DNA of 64,000 nt from Nocardioides panacisoli (GTDB taxonomy: Bacteria; Actinomycetota; Actinomycetes; Propionibacteriales; Nocardioidaceae). The notes under the pieces were generated by a model, which saw only the letters and a list, made by a program, of their open reading frames with translations, was not told the DNA's origin and did not search any database. Location of the stretch: assembly GCF_019448235.1 (NCBI RefSeq), contig NZ_CP080409.1, positions 3,038,001 through 3,102,000 of the forward strand, read 5' to 3'. Positions within the stretch are counted from its first letter, which is position 1; every line of letters starts with the position of its first letter. Of the stretch, positions 16,037 through 25,154 are shown piece by piece. Position numbers and translations under genes: made by a program.

Positions 16037-16845
16037 CTGACGAGACTCTTGCCGGTCCGCGAACGCGTGGTGTGGCCGCCAAGCACGGGCAGTTCGAGGG
16101 CCGCCGCGTGCTCGTCACGGGAGGAGGAAGCGGCATCGGGGCCGCGACCGCCCACGTGCTCCACGAGCGCGGAGCAGAGGTTCTCGTGGCGGACATCGAC
16201 CATGATGCCGCCGGCCGGGTCTCGGCTGAGCTGGGCCCAGGCGCCACAGCGCTGCACCTGGATGTCACGTCGGAAGTGGAGTGGGACCGCCTCGAATCCC
16301 AACTCGATCACGTTGGGACGTTGCACAACGTGGTGCACTCGGCGGGTGCTGCGCTGTCGGCCACTCTTGCCGAGACCTCCCTCGATGACTTCCGTCGAAT
16401 GGTCGAGGTCAACCTCACGTCGACCTTCCTTGCCGTGCGGATGGCCGCACGGTGCCTGGCGGACGGCGGCTCCGTCGCGCTGTTGTCGTCCTTGCGTGGC
16501 GTCGTGGCCACCGAGGGCCTCGGTGCCTACGGGGCCGCGAAGTTCGGTGTCAGGGCGCTCGCTCGTGTTGCGGCGCTCGAGCTCGCTCCTCGCGGCATAC
16601 GGGTGAACGCCGTCTGTCCCGGCAGCATCGAGACCCCGATCACGAATGGGCCCGGCTTTCAGCAAGTGGACATGGAGGCCTACGTGCGCTCCATTCCGTT
16701 GCTGCGCCGCGGGGGACCGGGGGAGGTCGCTGCGGCGATCGCCTTCCTTCTCAGTGACGACGCCGAGTACGTCACCGGCACCGATTTCTTGATTGACGGC
16801 GGGACTGCAGCGGGGCGTCTCGTCCCGACCTCCCCGGCTGTCTGA
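16033..16845 (+). CDS. Short-chain dehydrogenase/reductase
   Basis: 270 residues: TGGGSGIG, HSAG in place of NNAG, LLSS with YGAAK as catalytic residues, and DFLIDGG near the end. The residues needed for catalysis are present. The GTG at 16033 has GAGGAG about 11 nt upstream. It follows the TRAP genes on the same strand and may oxidise an imported hydroxy compound (inference). Confidence 0.82.
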   Translation: MTDETLAGPRTRGVAAKHGQFEGRRVLVTGGGSGIGAATAHVLHERGAEVLVADIDHDAAGRVSAELGPGATALHLDVTSEVEWDRLESQLDHVGTLHNVVHSAGAALSATLAETSLDDFRRMVEVNLTSTFLAVRMAARCLADGGSVALLSSLRGVVATEGLGAYGAAKFGVRALARVAALELAPRGIRVNAVCPGSIETPITNGPGFQQVDMEAYVRSIPLLRRGGPGEVAAAIAFLLSDDAEYVTGTDFLIDGGTAAGRLVPTSPAV

Positions 16846-16894
16846 CGTGGGCTGTCGGTGCGACGAAAGAACTCAGGTCGATAGGAGCGTGGGC

Positions 16895-17914
16895 GTGCGC
16901 AGCACACAGATCCAGGTGCAGGACCATCCTTCCGGTGTGGTCGGGCCGGAACACTTCCGTCAGGTGGAGGTGGACCTCCCGGATCCGGGCCCGGGACAGG
17001 TCCTGGTGCGCAACACCTGGACGTCCGTGGACCCCGGACTGCGCCTGCGCCTCCGACGGCACGCACCTGCGGGGTACTTCACGGCGTTCCCGCTGGGGCA
17101 ACCAATGGACGGCATCCTCACGGTGGGCGAGGTGGTGGCCTCCCGTGCGGAGGGCTTCGCCGAGGGGGACACGGTCTGGCACTCCTTCGGTTGGCGATCC
17201 CACGCCATCGTGGACGCAACTGCTGATGCCATGAACGGGGTCGGCACCCTCCGCGTTCTCGACACTCGTGACACGCCACCGCAGTGGTACCTCGGCCCTC
17301 TGGGCGCCATGGGCCTGACGGCGTACTCGGGCCTGGCCGTGGCGAACGCGCTCGACGGCGGGGAGCGCGTCTGGGTCTCGGCCGCGGCTGGTGCGGTGGG
17401 CGCCCTGGCCACCCAGATCGCGGTGCAGCTCGGTCACCGGGTCATCGCCAGCGCGGGCACGGCCGCCAAGGTCGCGTGGTTGCGGGAGGTGGGCGTGGAG
17501 GCCGCGGTCGACTACCGCACCGAACCGATCGGCGAGGCGTTGGCGCGTGTGGCTCCCGACGGGATCGACGTCTACTTCGACAATGTCGGCGGCGATCATC
17601 TCGAGGCTGCGTTGGACGCGATGCGCATGTTCGGTCGAGTCGCCATGTGCGGGTCCGTCTCCGACTACGAGTCGACGCCGTCGGGGCCTTCGAACCTCTT
17701 CCTGGTCACCGCCAAGCACCTGACGCTCAGCGGGTTCCGGGGAAGCCTGCACTTCGACCTCCTGGAGGAGATGCAGGCCAAGGTCGGCGGCTGGCTCAGG
17801 GAGGGGAAGATCCACTACCAGGAGAGCGTCTATGACGGCTTGGACCAGGCCCCGGCGGCGCTCGCCGACATGCTGGCTGGTCTCACCGTCGGCAAGACCC
17901 TCGTCCGGCTCTAG
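16895..17914 (+). CDS. MDR-family NADP-dependent oxidoreductase (2-alkenal/enone reductase type)
   Basis: 339 residues of the zinc-free medium-chain reductase group: an N-terminal GroES-like domain, GAMGLTAYSGL, the NADP motif AAAGAVGALATQIA, DVYFDNVGG, and a C-terminal GKTLVRL. Enzymes of this clade (CurA, leukotriene B4 12-hydroxydehydrogenase, YfmJ) reduce C=C bonds conjugated to a carbonyl. The start GTG at 16895 is 7 nt after AGGAG; the GTG at 16889 would be too close. It is the last gene of region A. Confidence 0.85.
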   Translation: MRSTQIQVQDHPSGVVGPEHFRQVEVDLPDPGPGQVLVRNTWTSVDPGLRLRLRRHAPAGYFTAFPLGQPMDGILTVGEVVASRAEGFAEGDTVWHSFGWRSHAIVDATADAMNGVGTLRVLDTRDTPPQWYLGPLGAMGLTAYSGLAVANALDGGERVWVSAAAGAVGALATQIAVQLGHRVIASAGTAAKVAWLREVGVEAAVDYRTEPIGEALARVAPDGIDVYFDNVGGDHLEAALDAMRMFGRVAMCGSVSDYESTPSGPSNLFLVTAKHLTLSGFRGSLHFDLLEEMQAKVGGWLREGKIHYQESVYDGLDQAPAALADMLAGLTVGKTLVRL

Positions 17915-17928
17915 GCGTCGCCGACGCC
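17914..17928 (+). terminator. Hairpin at the end of region A
   Basis: GGCGTC-GCC-GACGCC directly at the stop codon of the MDR gene: a 6-bp GC stem with a 3-nt loop and no T tract. Plausible GC-type terminator. Confidence 0.4.
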
Positions 17929-17999
17929 GCCCCGTCGTGGGCACATGGTTAGGGTCGTGAGCGTCCCCTCAACGAGAGCACTGACAACGGGAGGCTGCC

Positions 18000-18692
18000 G
18001 TGTCCGAGGCCCAGTCCGAGCACAACGTGGAGTTCCAGTCGAACGGCACCACCGCCTTCGGCTACCTGGAGAAGCCCGCCGGCGGGAGTGGCCCGGGCGT
18101 CATCGTCATCCAGGAGTGGTGGGGGCTGACCACCCACATCGCCGACGTGACCAAGCGGCTCGCCGGTGAGGGTTTCGTCGCGCTCGCCCCGGACCTCTAC
18201 GGCAACCGCGTCACCCATGACGGCGACGAGGCGGCCCAGATGATGCAGGACCTGGACGCCAACGCCGCGTCGAAGATCCTCTCCGGAGCGATCGACTACC
18301 TCACCGGGCTGGAGGAGACGACCTCCTCGTCGGTGGGGGCGATCGGGTTCTGCATGGGTGGTGGCTTCGTGCTCTCCCTCGCGCAGCAGGCCGGTGACCG
18401 CGTCTCGGCGGCCGTGCCCTTCTACGGCTTCCCGCAGGGCGTCGACCTCGAGCAGATCACTGCCGACGTGCAGGGGCACTACGCCCGCGAGGACGAGATG
18501 CTCCCCATCGCCGACGCCCGCGACGCCTTCCGGCGGCTCGAGTCTCGCGATGGCGCGACCACGGAGTTCTTCGAGTACGACGCCGGGCACGCCTTCTTCA
18601 ACGACGAGGACCTCATCGGCACCTACGACGCCGACAAGGCCGCCGAGGCGTGGGGCCGCGCGACGACCTTCCTGCGGGACCGGGTCCGCTGA
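18000..18692 (+). CDS. Dienelactone hydrolase family protein
   Basis: 230 residues, alpha/beta hydrolase of the DLH group. Visible catalytic elements are QEWWGL (Glu39), nucleophile Cys118 in GFCMGGG, Asp165 in the REDEML segment and His197 in AGHAFFN. DLH enzymes open 4-carboxymethylenebutenolide-type lactones, but many relatives have other ester substrates. GTG start. It is separate from region A by an 85-bp gap with a hairpin, and converges on the next gene. Confidence 0.88.
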   Translation: MSEAQSEHNVEFQSNGTTAFGYLEKPAGGSGPGVIVIQEWWGLTTHIADVTKRLAGEGFVALAPDLYGNRVTHDGDEAAQMMQDLDANAASKILSGAIDYLTGLEETTSSSVGAIGFCMGGGFVLSLAQQAGDRVSAAVPFYGFPQGVDLEQITADVQGHYAREDEMLPIADARDAFRRLESRDGATTEFFEYDAGHAFFNDEDLIGTYDADKAAEAWGRATTFLRDRVR

Positions 18693-18698
18693 CCCCCG

Positions 18699-18732
18699 GG
18701 TCCGCCCGAGGTGATCGTCCTCGGGGCGGACC
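18699..18732. terminator. Bidirectional terminator hairpin
   Basis: Long inverted repeat: the 13-nt arm starting GGTCCGCCCGAGG (18699-18711), a 7-nt loop, and the 14-nt arm CCTCGGGGCGGACC (18719-18732) with one bulged G. It lies between convergent genes and so would end transcription from both sides. Confidence 0.6.
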
Positions 18733-19118
18733 TACCCGGCGAGGGCTGCCATCAGGCCGGGGACGTCGGCGACGGTCAGCGTCGCGCCCGGGTGCCGGAT
18801 CCGCCCCGTCGGGTCGATCCCCGGCACCGGCTCTTGGAAGCTCACGCACACGGCGTCCTCGCCGTTGGTGGTGAAGCTGATCCCGCGGTCGGCGAAGGAG
18901 AGGTGGGGTGGCCCGGCGGTCTTGACGAACGCGAAGCCTCCGGTGCGCTGCAAGCTCGCGACGTTGTCCCGGGTGGTGCGCAGCGACCACGGGCCGTACC
19001 GCACTCGCAGGTCCTCGTCGGTGAGGTCGACCCAGGCCGTCCTGGGTGTGATGCCGAAGGCCAGGGCCGGCAGCCGGTACGCCGTGGCGAAGTGGAAGGG
19101 GAAGCGCGCGCCGTTCAT
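18732..19118 (-). CDS. Conserved hypothetical actinobacterial protein
   Basis: 128 residues starting MNGARFPFHF, with no signal peptide or membrane segment and many beta-strand-like stretches (WVDLTDEDLRVRYGPW, ISFTTNGEDAVCVSF). It resembles small PH-like proteins seen in many actinobacteria. I cannot assign a function. The start at 19118 is preferred over longer forms because of GGTGAGGGG just upstream and because the extra N-terminal text is low-complexity. It is convergent with the DLH gene. Confidence 0.7.
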   Translation of the reverse strand: MNGARFPFHFATAYRLPALAFGITPRTAWVDLTDEDLRVRYGPWSLRTTRDNVASLQRTGGFAFVKTAGPPHLSFADRGISFTTNGEDAVCVSFQEPVPGIDPTGRIRHPGATLTVADVPGLMAALAG

Positions 19119-19155
19119 CCCCTCACCTTGCCCCGTCCCGCCAAGCCGCGGTGGC

Positions 19156-19581
19156 TCAGTCGGGCTGGGCCACCAGGCCCGCTGCCTCGACACCGGCCAG
19201 CGCGGCGGCCTCGTCGCTGTCGGAGGTGTCGCCGGAGATGCCGACCGCACCGAGCAGCGTCCCCCCGTCGTCCTTGACGAGGACGCCGCCCGGGACGGGG
19301 ACGAGTGCGCCCACCGCGTTGGTCGCGGCGGCGATGAAGTAGGGCTGCTGCTCCGCGCGGTTCATCAGCGCGCGCGACCCGACGCCGAGGGAGAGGGCGC
19401 CGTACGCCTTGCCGTGGGCGATCTCGAACCGCTTGTTCGACGAACCGTCCTGGCGCTCGACGGCCACGACGTGGCCTCCGGCGTCCAGCACGACGACGGT
19501 CAGTGGCTTGTACGACGCCTCCTCGGCGGCGCTGAACGCGCCGGCGACGATCGTGCGGGCGGTGGCGAGGTCGATGCTCAT
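19156..19581 (-). CDS. glcG: GlcG/HbpS-family protein (DUF336)
   Basis: 141 residues with the family pattern: TVVVLDAGGHVVAVERQDG, a mid-helix AHGKAYGALSLG, and GGVLVKDDGG...GAVGISG. GlcG proteins are encoded with glycolate/malate synthase genes and HbpS relatives bind haem; their function in glyoxylate metabolism is unclear. Start at 19581 has GGAG 7 nt upstream. A longer form beginning at 19620 (ATGA overlap with malate synthase) is also possible and would add 13 residues. Confidence 0.85.
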   Translation of the reverse strand: MSIDLATARTIVAGAFSAAEEASYKPLTVVVLDAGGHVVAVERQDGSSNKRFEIAHGKAYGALSLGVGSRALMNRAEQQPYFIAAATNAVGALVPVPGGVLVKDDGGTLLGAVGISGDTSDSDEAAALAGVEAAGLVAQPD

Positions 19582-19616
19582 GCGGTGACTCCGTTCGGGT
19601 GCGACTGCGCTGGTGG

Positions 19617-21806
19617 TCATGCTGGGGCTGACTGTCCGGACTCGAGGGCCTTCAGGGCCCGGCGGCGCCGGTGCAGGACCGGCTCGGTGTAGCCCGCCGG
19701 CTGGGCGAGGCCGTCGAAGACCAGGTCCCGCACGGCGTTGAAGGCCTCGCCGTCGTAGGAGGGCCCCATCGGCTGGTACCCCTCGCCGGCGTTCTGCTCG
19801 TCCACGACCTCCGCCATCCGTCGCAGCGCGGCGTCCACCTCCTCGGCGGTGACGACGCCGTGGTGCAGCCAGTTGGTGACGTGCTGGGCCGAGATGCGGC
19901 AGGTGGCACGGTCCTCCATGAGGTTCACGCCGTGGATGTCGGGCACCTTCGAGCAGCCGACGCCGTCGTCGACCCAGCGCTTCACGTAGCCCAGCGTGCT
20001 CTGGAGGTTGTTCTCGAGCTCGGCGATGCGGTCCTGCTCGCTCCAGGAGGCGACCGTGTCGGCGTCGGCGAACGGGACCGTCAGCAGGTCCTCCAGCGTC
20101 GTGCGGTGCTGTCCGGCCAGCTCCTCCTGCCGAGCCGCGACGTCGACCTGGTGGTAGTGCAGCGCGTGCAGCGTGGCTGCGGTCGGTGACGGCACCCAGG
20201 CGCACGTCGCGCCGGACTGCGGGTGGCCCACCTTCTGCTCCAGCATCGCGGCCATGTCGTCGGGCCGTGGCCACATGCCCTTGCCGATCTGGGCCCGCCC
20301 GCGCAGCCCGCACGCGAGGCCGACGTCGACGTTCTGGTCCTCGTACGCCGCGATCCAGGCCGTGGACTTCATCTCGCCCTTGCGGACCATCGGGCCGCCG
20401 CGCATCGAGGTGTGCAGCTCGTCGCCGGTGCGGTCCAGGAAGCCGGTGTTGATGAACGCGACCCGGCCGCGTGCGGCGTGGATGCAGGCCTTGAGGTTGG
20501 CCGAGGTGCGGCGCTCCTCGTCCATGATGCCGAGCTTGATGGTGCCGGTGGCCAGTCCCAGCAGCCGCTCGACGGCGGCGAAGAGGTCGTCGGTGAAGGC
20601 GACCTCGTCGGGGCCGTGCATCTTCGGCTTCACCGCGTACATCGAGCCGGTGCGGGAGTTGCGCAGCGCACTGCGTCCCTGGATGTCGACCAGGCTGCAC
20701 AGCGCCGTCATGACCGCGTCGAGGATGCCCTCGGGCACCTCCTCGCCGCCGACCAGGATCGCGTCGGTGGTCATCAGGTGGCCCACCTGGCGCACGAACA
20801 TCAGCGAGCGGCCCGGCAGCTCGAAGGCTCCGTCGGGTCCCTCGTAGGTCCGGTCGGGGGCGAGGCGGCGGGTCCAGGCGGAGTCGCCGCTGCCCACCTC
20901 GGCGGTGAGCGTGCCCTCGTTGAGCCGGAGCCAGTTGCGGTAGCCGACCACCTTGTCCTCGGCGTCGACGGCGGCGACGGAGTCCTCGAGGTCCATGATC
21001 GTCGACACCGCCGACTCCACGAGCACGTCCTTGACGCCGGCGGCGTCGTCGCGTCCGATCGTGTCGGCGGGGTCGACCTGGATCTCCACGTGCAGCCCGT
21101 GGTGGCGCAGCAGGACCGCTTCCGGTGCCGCCGGGTCGCCGCGGTGACCGAGGTACTGCCCCGGCTCGGCGAGCCCGACCGGCGCGGACGAGCCCTCGAG
21201 GTGGACCGTGAGGCTGCCGCCCTCGACGGCGTACGCCGTCGCGTCGGCGTGGCTGCCCCCGGCGAGTGGGAAGTGCTCGTCGAGGAAGGCACGCGCCCGG
21301 GCGATCACCGCCGCGCCGCGGCGCGGGTTGTACGACGTCCCGCGCTCCTGGCCGTCGTCCTCGGGCAGCACGTCGGTGCCGTAGAAGGCGTCGTAGAGCG
21401 AACCCCACCGGGCGTTGGCGGCGTTGGCCGCGAAGCGCGCGTTGAGCACGGGCACGACGAGCTGGGGGCCGGCCTGGCGCGCCACCTCGTCGTCGACGTC
21501 CGCGGTGGTGATGGTGAAGTCCTCGGGCTCGTCGGCGAGGTAGCCGAGCTCGCGCAGCATCCGCAGGTACTCCGCCCGGTCGCGGACCGGGCCGGGGTGC
21601 TCGGCGTGCCAGTCGTCGAGGTGCTGCTGGATCTCGTCGCGGCGGGCGAGCAGGGCGCGGTTGCGTGGGGTGAAGTCGGCCAGCAGCTGCTCGACCCCGC
21701 TCCAGAACATGTCCTCGTCGATCCCGGACCCGGGCAGTGCCTCGTCGCGGACGAAGGCGTGCAGGGCGGGGGCGACGTCGAGGCCCCCCACGGTGATGCG
21801 ATCCAT
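19617..21806 (-). CDS. glcB: Malate synthase G
   Basis: 729 residues, the usual length of the monomeric G isoform (about 720-730). Recognisable blocks include [18 protein letters not shown] (with the catalytic-acid neighbourhood), [31 protein letters not shown] and the C-terminal [17 protein letters not shown]. It condenses glyoxylate with acetyl-CoA to malate. The start at 21806 follows AAGGAG; an upstream extension runs through the promoter. Divergent from the IclR gene, with a dyad between them, and followed by glcG. Confidence 0.96.
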   Translation of the reverse strand: MDRITVGGLDVAPALHAFVRDEALPGSGIDEDMFWSGVEQLLADFTPRNRALLARRDEIQQHLDDWHAEHPGPVRDRAEYLRMLRELGYLADEPEDFTITTADVDDEVARQAGPQLVVPVLNARFAANAANARWGSLYDAFYGTDVLPEDDGQERGTSYNPRRGAAVIARARAFLDEHFPLAGGSHADATAYAVEGGSLTVHLEGSSAPVGLAEPGQYLGHRGDPAAPEAVLLRHHGLHVEIQVDPADTIGRDDAAGVKDVLVESAVSTIMDLEDSVAAVDAEDKVVGYRNWLRLNEGTLTAEVGSGDSAWTRRLAPDRTYEGPDGAFELPGRSLMFVRQVGHLMTTDAILVGGEEVPEGILDAVMTALCSLVDIQGRSALRNSRTGSMYAVKPKMHGPDEVAFTDDLFAAVERLLGLATGTIKLGIMDEERRTSANLKACIHAARGRVAFINTGFLDRTGDELHTSMRGGPMVRKGEMKSTAWIAAYEDQNVDVGLACGLRGRAQIGKGMWPRPDDMAAMLEQKVGHPQSGATCAWVPSPTAATLHALHYHQVDVAARQEELAGQHRTTLEDLLTVPFADADTVASWSEQDRIAELENNLQSTLGYVKRWVDDGVGCSKVPDIHGVNLMEDRATCRISAQHVTNWLHHGVVTAEEVDAALRRMAEVVDEQNAGEGYQPMGPSYDGEAFNAVRDLVFDGLAQPAGYTEPVLHRRRRALKALESGQSAPA

Positions 21807-21820
21807 GCTGACTCCTTCAG

Positions 21821-21840
21821 ATTCCGTATCGTGGAATACG
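21821..21840. promoter_or_regulatory. Putative IclR operator between glcB and its regulator
   Basis: ATTCC-N7-GGAAT (21821-21837) overlaps CGTAT-N6-ATACG (21825-21840), two nested dyads in the 95-bp divergent gap. TATAGT at 21848-21853 may be the -10 of the IclR gene. The likely binder is the IclR protein encoded next (inference). Confidence 0.45.
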
Positions 21841-21901
21841 TTTTCTGTATAGTCGAAGGATAGCGGACACCGAGGAGCAGGCAACACCGAGGAGCAGCGG
21901 C

Positions 21902-22666
21902 ATGACCGAGGACGTGACGACGACCCGGGCCGGGGGCGTGCAGTCGGTCGAACGGGCCTTCGAGTTGCTCCAGGTGCTGGCCGCCCGGGACCGCCCGATG
22001 GGCGTCACCGACCTCGCCGGGGTCAGTGGCCTCTCGCCCGGGACGATCCACCGCCTGCTGCGCACGCTGGTCGACCTGGGCTACGTGCGGCAGGACGGCA
22101 ACCGCACCTATGCGCTCGGGCACGCGCTGATCCGTCTCGGCGAACGCGCCACCTCCGGGCTCGCCGCGTGGAGCCGCCCGCTGCTGGAGGAGGTGATGGC
22201 CGACCTCGGGGAGTCGGTCAACCTGGCTGCGCTGGAGAACGACCAGGTCGTCTACCTGGCCCACGTGCCCTCCTTCCAGTCCATGCGCACCTTCACCGAG
22301 GTCGGCAGCCGGGTGCCGGCCCACAGCACGGGCGTGGGCAAGGCGATGCTCGCCCAGCTCGGCGAGCGTGCCGCGCGGTCCCTGCTCGACCGCACCGGCA
22401 TGCCGCCGGCGACCGGGTGCACCATCACCGACCCGGACGCCATGGCCGCCGAGCTCAGCGCCGTGGCCCGCCGCGGGTACGCCGTGGACGAGGAGGAGCA
22501 GGAGGTCGGCGTCCGCTGTGTCGCCGTGCCCGTGCTCGGCGCGGTCCCGCCGCTGGCGGTGTCGGTCTCCGGGCCCCGGGCCCGCGTCACCGACGACCTG
22601 GTCGCACGCGCCGTGGCGCCGCTGCAGGCGGCAGCTGCGGCGATCGCGGCCGAGGCCTCGGCGTGA
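21902..22666 (+). CDS. IclR family transcriptional regulator
   Basis: 254 residues: an N-terminal winged HTH ([22 protein letters not shown]) and a GAF-like IclR effector domain containing [13 protein letters not shown] and the C-terminal [11 protein letters not shown]. It is adjacent to and divergent from malate synthase and followed by a GlcD-like oxidase, so it probably senses glyoxylate or a related acid and controls both sides (inference). Confidence 0.92.
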   Translation: MTEDVTTTRAGGVQSVERAFELLQVLAARDRPMGVTDLAGVSGLSPGTIHRLLRTLVDLGYVRQDGNRTYALGHALIRLGERATSGLAAWSRPLLEEVMADLGESVNLAALENDQVVYLAHVPSFQSMRTFTEVGSRVPAHSTGVGKAMLAQLGERAARSLLDRTGMPPATGCTITDPDAMAAELSAVARRGYAVDEEEQEVGVRCVAVPVLGAVPPLAVSVSGPRARVTDDLVARAVAPLQAAAAAIAAEASA

Positions 22667-22706
22667 ACAGCGCCGGCACGACGCCCATCGAAGGAGGGGT
22701 CCGCCC

Positions 22707-24068
22707 ATGACCGACATCCACGACCTGGTGGCCGAGCTCGGCGACGACGTCGTCGTGACCGACCCCCAACGCACCGAGAAGTACCGCCACGACCGGGCGG
22801 GCGACACCGGCGCCGGCACGCCGCTGGCCGTCGTACGAGCCCGCTCGACCGGGGACGTGCAGGCCGCCGTGCGGTTCGCCGCGGCCCACGACGTCCCCGT
22901 GATCCCCCGCGGCGCCGGCTCGGGGCTCTCCGGCGGCGCCGCCGCGGTCACCGACTGCCTCGTCGTGTGCACCGAACGGATGCGGGAGGTCCGGGTCGAC
23001 CCGGTGACCCAGACCGCGGTCGTCCAGCCCGGGCTGATGAACGCCGAGGTCAAGGCGGCCGCCGCCGAGCACGGGCTCTGGTACCCGCCCGACCCCTCGT
23101 CGTACGAGTTCTGCTCCATCGGCGGCAACATCGCCACCAACGCCGGCGGCCTGTGCTGCGTGAAGTACGGCGTCACCACCGACTACGTCATGGGGCTCAC
23201 CGTGGTGCTCGCCGACGGGACCGCCGTCGAGCTGGGTGGACCGCGGATCAAGGACGTCGCGGGGCTGTCGCTGACCAAGCTCTTCGTCGGCTCCGAGGGC
23301 ACCTTGGGCATCGTCACCGAGATCGTGCTGCGCCTGGTGCCGGCACAGCGCCCACCCGCCACGCTCGTCGCCACCTTCGCCACCCTCGACGACGCCACCG
23401 ACACCGTGCTGGCCATCACCCGGCAGATGCGGCCCTCGATGCTGGAGTTCATGGACCGCCCGACGATCAACGCGGTCGAGGACATGACCCGGATGGGGCT
23501 CGACCGCGAGGCCGCGGCGATGCTGGTCATCCAGTCCGACGAGCCCGCCGGCCACGCCGCGGCGGAGTGCGCGACGATCGCGTCGCTGTGTGAGGAGCAC
23601 CGGGCCACCGAGGTCTTCTCCACCGACGACCCCGACGAGGGAGAGGCGTTCGTCGTCGCCCGGCGCCAGGCGATCCCGGCCGTGGAGCGCACCGGCACGT
23701 TGCTGCTGGAGGACGTCGGCGTCCCGCTGCCGCAGTTGGGCGCACTGGTCGACGGGATCGAGGAGATCGCCCGGGCCCGCGAGGTGACCATCGCGGTGGT
23801 CGCCCACGCCGGCGACGGCAACACCCACCCGCTGATCGTCTTCGACCCGGCCGACGAGGACATGGCCGCCCGGGCCCAGCGGGCCTACGGCGAGGTCATG
23901 GAGCTGGCCATGCGGCTGGGCGGCACCATCACCGGCGAGCACGGGGTCGGCCGGCTCAAGCAGCCGTGGGTCGGGGCCTACCTCGGCCCGGACGCGCTCG
24001 CGCTCAACCACCGGATCAAGGACGCCCTGGACCCGCAGGGCATCCTCAACCCCGGCGCGGGCCTGTAG
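22707..24068 (+). CDS. glcD: FAD-linked oxidase, glycolate oxidase GlcD-like
   Basis: 453 residues: an FAD-binding PCMH domain with PRGAGSGLSGGA and GGNIATNAGG, and the VAO C-terminal domain with HAGDGNTHPLI and ITGEHGVGRLK. It oxidises 2-hydroxy acids such as glycolate or lactate. No GlcE/GlcF partners are visible, so a single-subunit D-lactate or glycolate dehydrogenase is possible. ATG 22707 follows GAAGGAGGGG. The gene lies 40 bp after the IclR gene. Confidence 0.88.
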   Translation: MTDIHDLVAELGDDVVVTDPQRTEKYRHDRAGDTGAGTPLAVVRARSTGDVQAAVRFAAAHDVPVIPRGAGSGLSGGAAAVTDCLVVCTERMREVRVDPVTQTAVVQPGLMNAEVKAAAAEHGLWYPPDPSSYEFCSIGGNIATNAGGLCCVKYGVTTDYVMGLTVVLADGTAVELGGPRIKDVAGLSLTKLFVGSEGTLGIVTEIVLRLVPAQRPPATLVATFATLDDATDTVLAITRQMRPSMLEFMDRPTINAVEDMTRMGLDREAAAMLVIQSDEPAGHAAAECATIASLCEEHRATEVFSTDDPDEGEAFVVARRQAIPAVERTGTLLLEDVGVPLPQLGALVDGIEEIARAREVTIAVVAHAGDGNTHPLIVFDPADEDMAARAQRAYGEVMELAMRLGGTITGEHGVGRLKQPWVGAYLGPDALALNHRIKDALDPQGILNPGAGL

Positions 24069-24125
24069 GGCGTCCGCCCGGCGGGGGCGCTGGACCACAC
24101 CGTCCGGCACGGGGACGATGGGCCG

Positions 24126-25154
24126 GTGACGACCTGGTTCAGCAACCCCGCCGCCCGCACATGGACCACGCCGGTCACCGGTGGGGGCGCGCGGGAGTTC
24201 CACCGCTCGTTGCCCGGGTACGCCGTCACGCCGCTGGTCGAGCTGCCCTCCCTCGCCGAGGAGCTCGGGGTGGCCCGGGTGCTGGCCAAGGACGAGTCGC
24301 AGCGCCTCGGCCTGCCCGCGTTCAAGGTGCTGGGGGCGTCCTGGGCGTGCCGGCAGGTGCTGGCGCACCGGCCCGGTGCCGAGCTGGTCACCGCGACCGA
24401 CGGCAACCACGGCCGCGCCGTCGCTCGGATGGCGCGCCACTTCGAGGTCGCGGCGACGGTGTTCGTGCCCGAGGTGATGCTGCCCGAGACCGCTGCGGCC
24501 ATCGAGTCCGAGGGGGCCCGGGTGGTCCGACTCGAGGTCGCCTACGACGACGCGGTGCGCGCCGCCGCGGCGTACGCCGACGAGGCGGGGGACCGTGCCC
24601 TCGTGCAGGACACGGCGTGGGAGGGCTACACCGAGGTCCCGGCGTGGATCGTCGACGGCTACCGCACGCTGCTGGAGGAGATCGACGAGGAGGTGGGCAC
24701 GTCGCCGGACCTCGTCGCGGTGCCGACCGGCGTCGGCTCCCTCGCCGAGGCCGTCGTGCGCCACCACCGCCGCCCCGGTGCGGCCCACCCGAGCGTGCTC
24801 TCGGTCGAGCCGGACACCGCCGCCTGCGTCGTGGCGAGCCTCGCGGCCGGCGAGCCCGTCGCGGTCCCCACCGGCGCGACCATCATGGCCGGACTCAACT
24901 GCGGCACCGTGTCCAGTGCGGCCTGGCCGGTGCTGCGCGACGGCTGCGACGCCGCGGTCGCGGTGACCGATGCCGAGGCCGACCGGGCCGTGACGGATCT
25001 CGGCGCCCTGGGGCTGTCGTCGGGGCCGAGCGGCGCGGCGACCCTGGCCGGCGTACGCGCTGCCCTCGGCGATCCCGAGCGCCGCGCCGCGCTCGGCCTG
25101 CCGGCCGACGCGGTCGTCGTGCTGCTGAGCACGGAGGCGAACCCCCGTGACTGA
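24126..25154 (+). CDS. PLP-dependent diaminopropionate ammonia-lyase family protein
   Basis: 342 residues, fold type II PLP enzyme. The diagnostic text is FHRSLPGYAVTPLVELPSLA and the PLP lysine motif AFKVLGAS (Lys67), followed by the phosphate/ASN-type loop TATDGNHGRAVA. The family converts 2,3-diaminopropionate to pyruvate and ammonia, and some members act on other amino acids. GTG start; its end overlaps the M20 gene by 8 bp. E. coli pairs ygeX and ygeY in the same way. Confidence 0.82.
   Translation: MTTWFSNPAARTWTTPVTGGGAREFHRSLPGYAVTPLVELPSLAEELGVARVLAKDESQRLGLPAFKVLGASWACRQVLAHRPGAELVTATDGNHGRAVARMARHFEVAATVFVPEVMLPETAAAIESEGARVVRLEVAYDDAVRAAAAYADEAGDRALVQDTAWEGYTEVPAWIVDGYRTLLEEIDEEVGTSPDLVAVPTGVGSLAEAVVRHHRRPGAAHPSVLSVEPDTAACVVASLAAGEPVAVPTGATIMAGLNCGTVSSAAWPVLRDGCDAAVAVTDAEADRAVTDLGALGLSSGPSGAATLAGVRAALGDPERRAALGLPADAVVVLLSTEANPRD

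Noticed and set aside
21807..21887. N-terminal extension of malate synthase to 21887
   Set aside because: It runs through the dyad and probable promoter elements, while ATG 21806 has an AAGGAG site and matches the family N-terminus.
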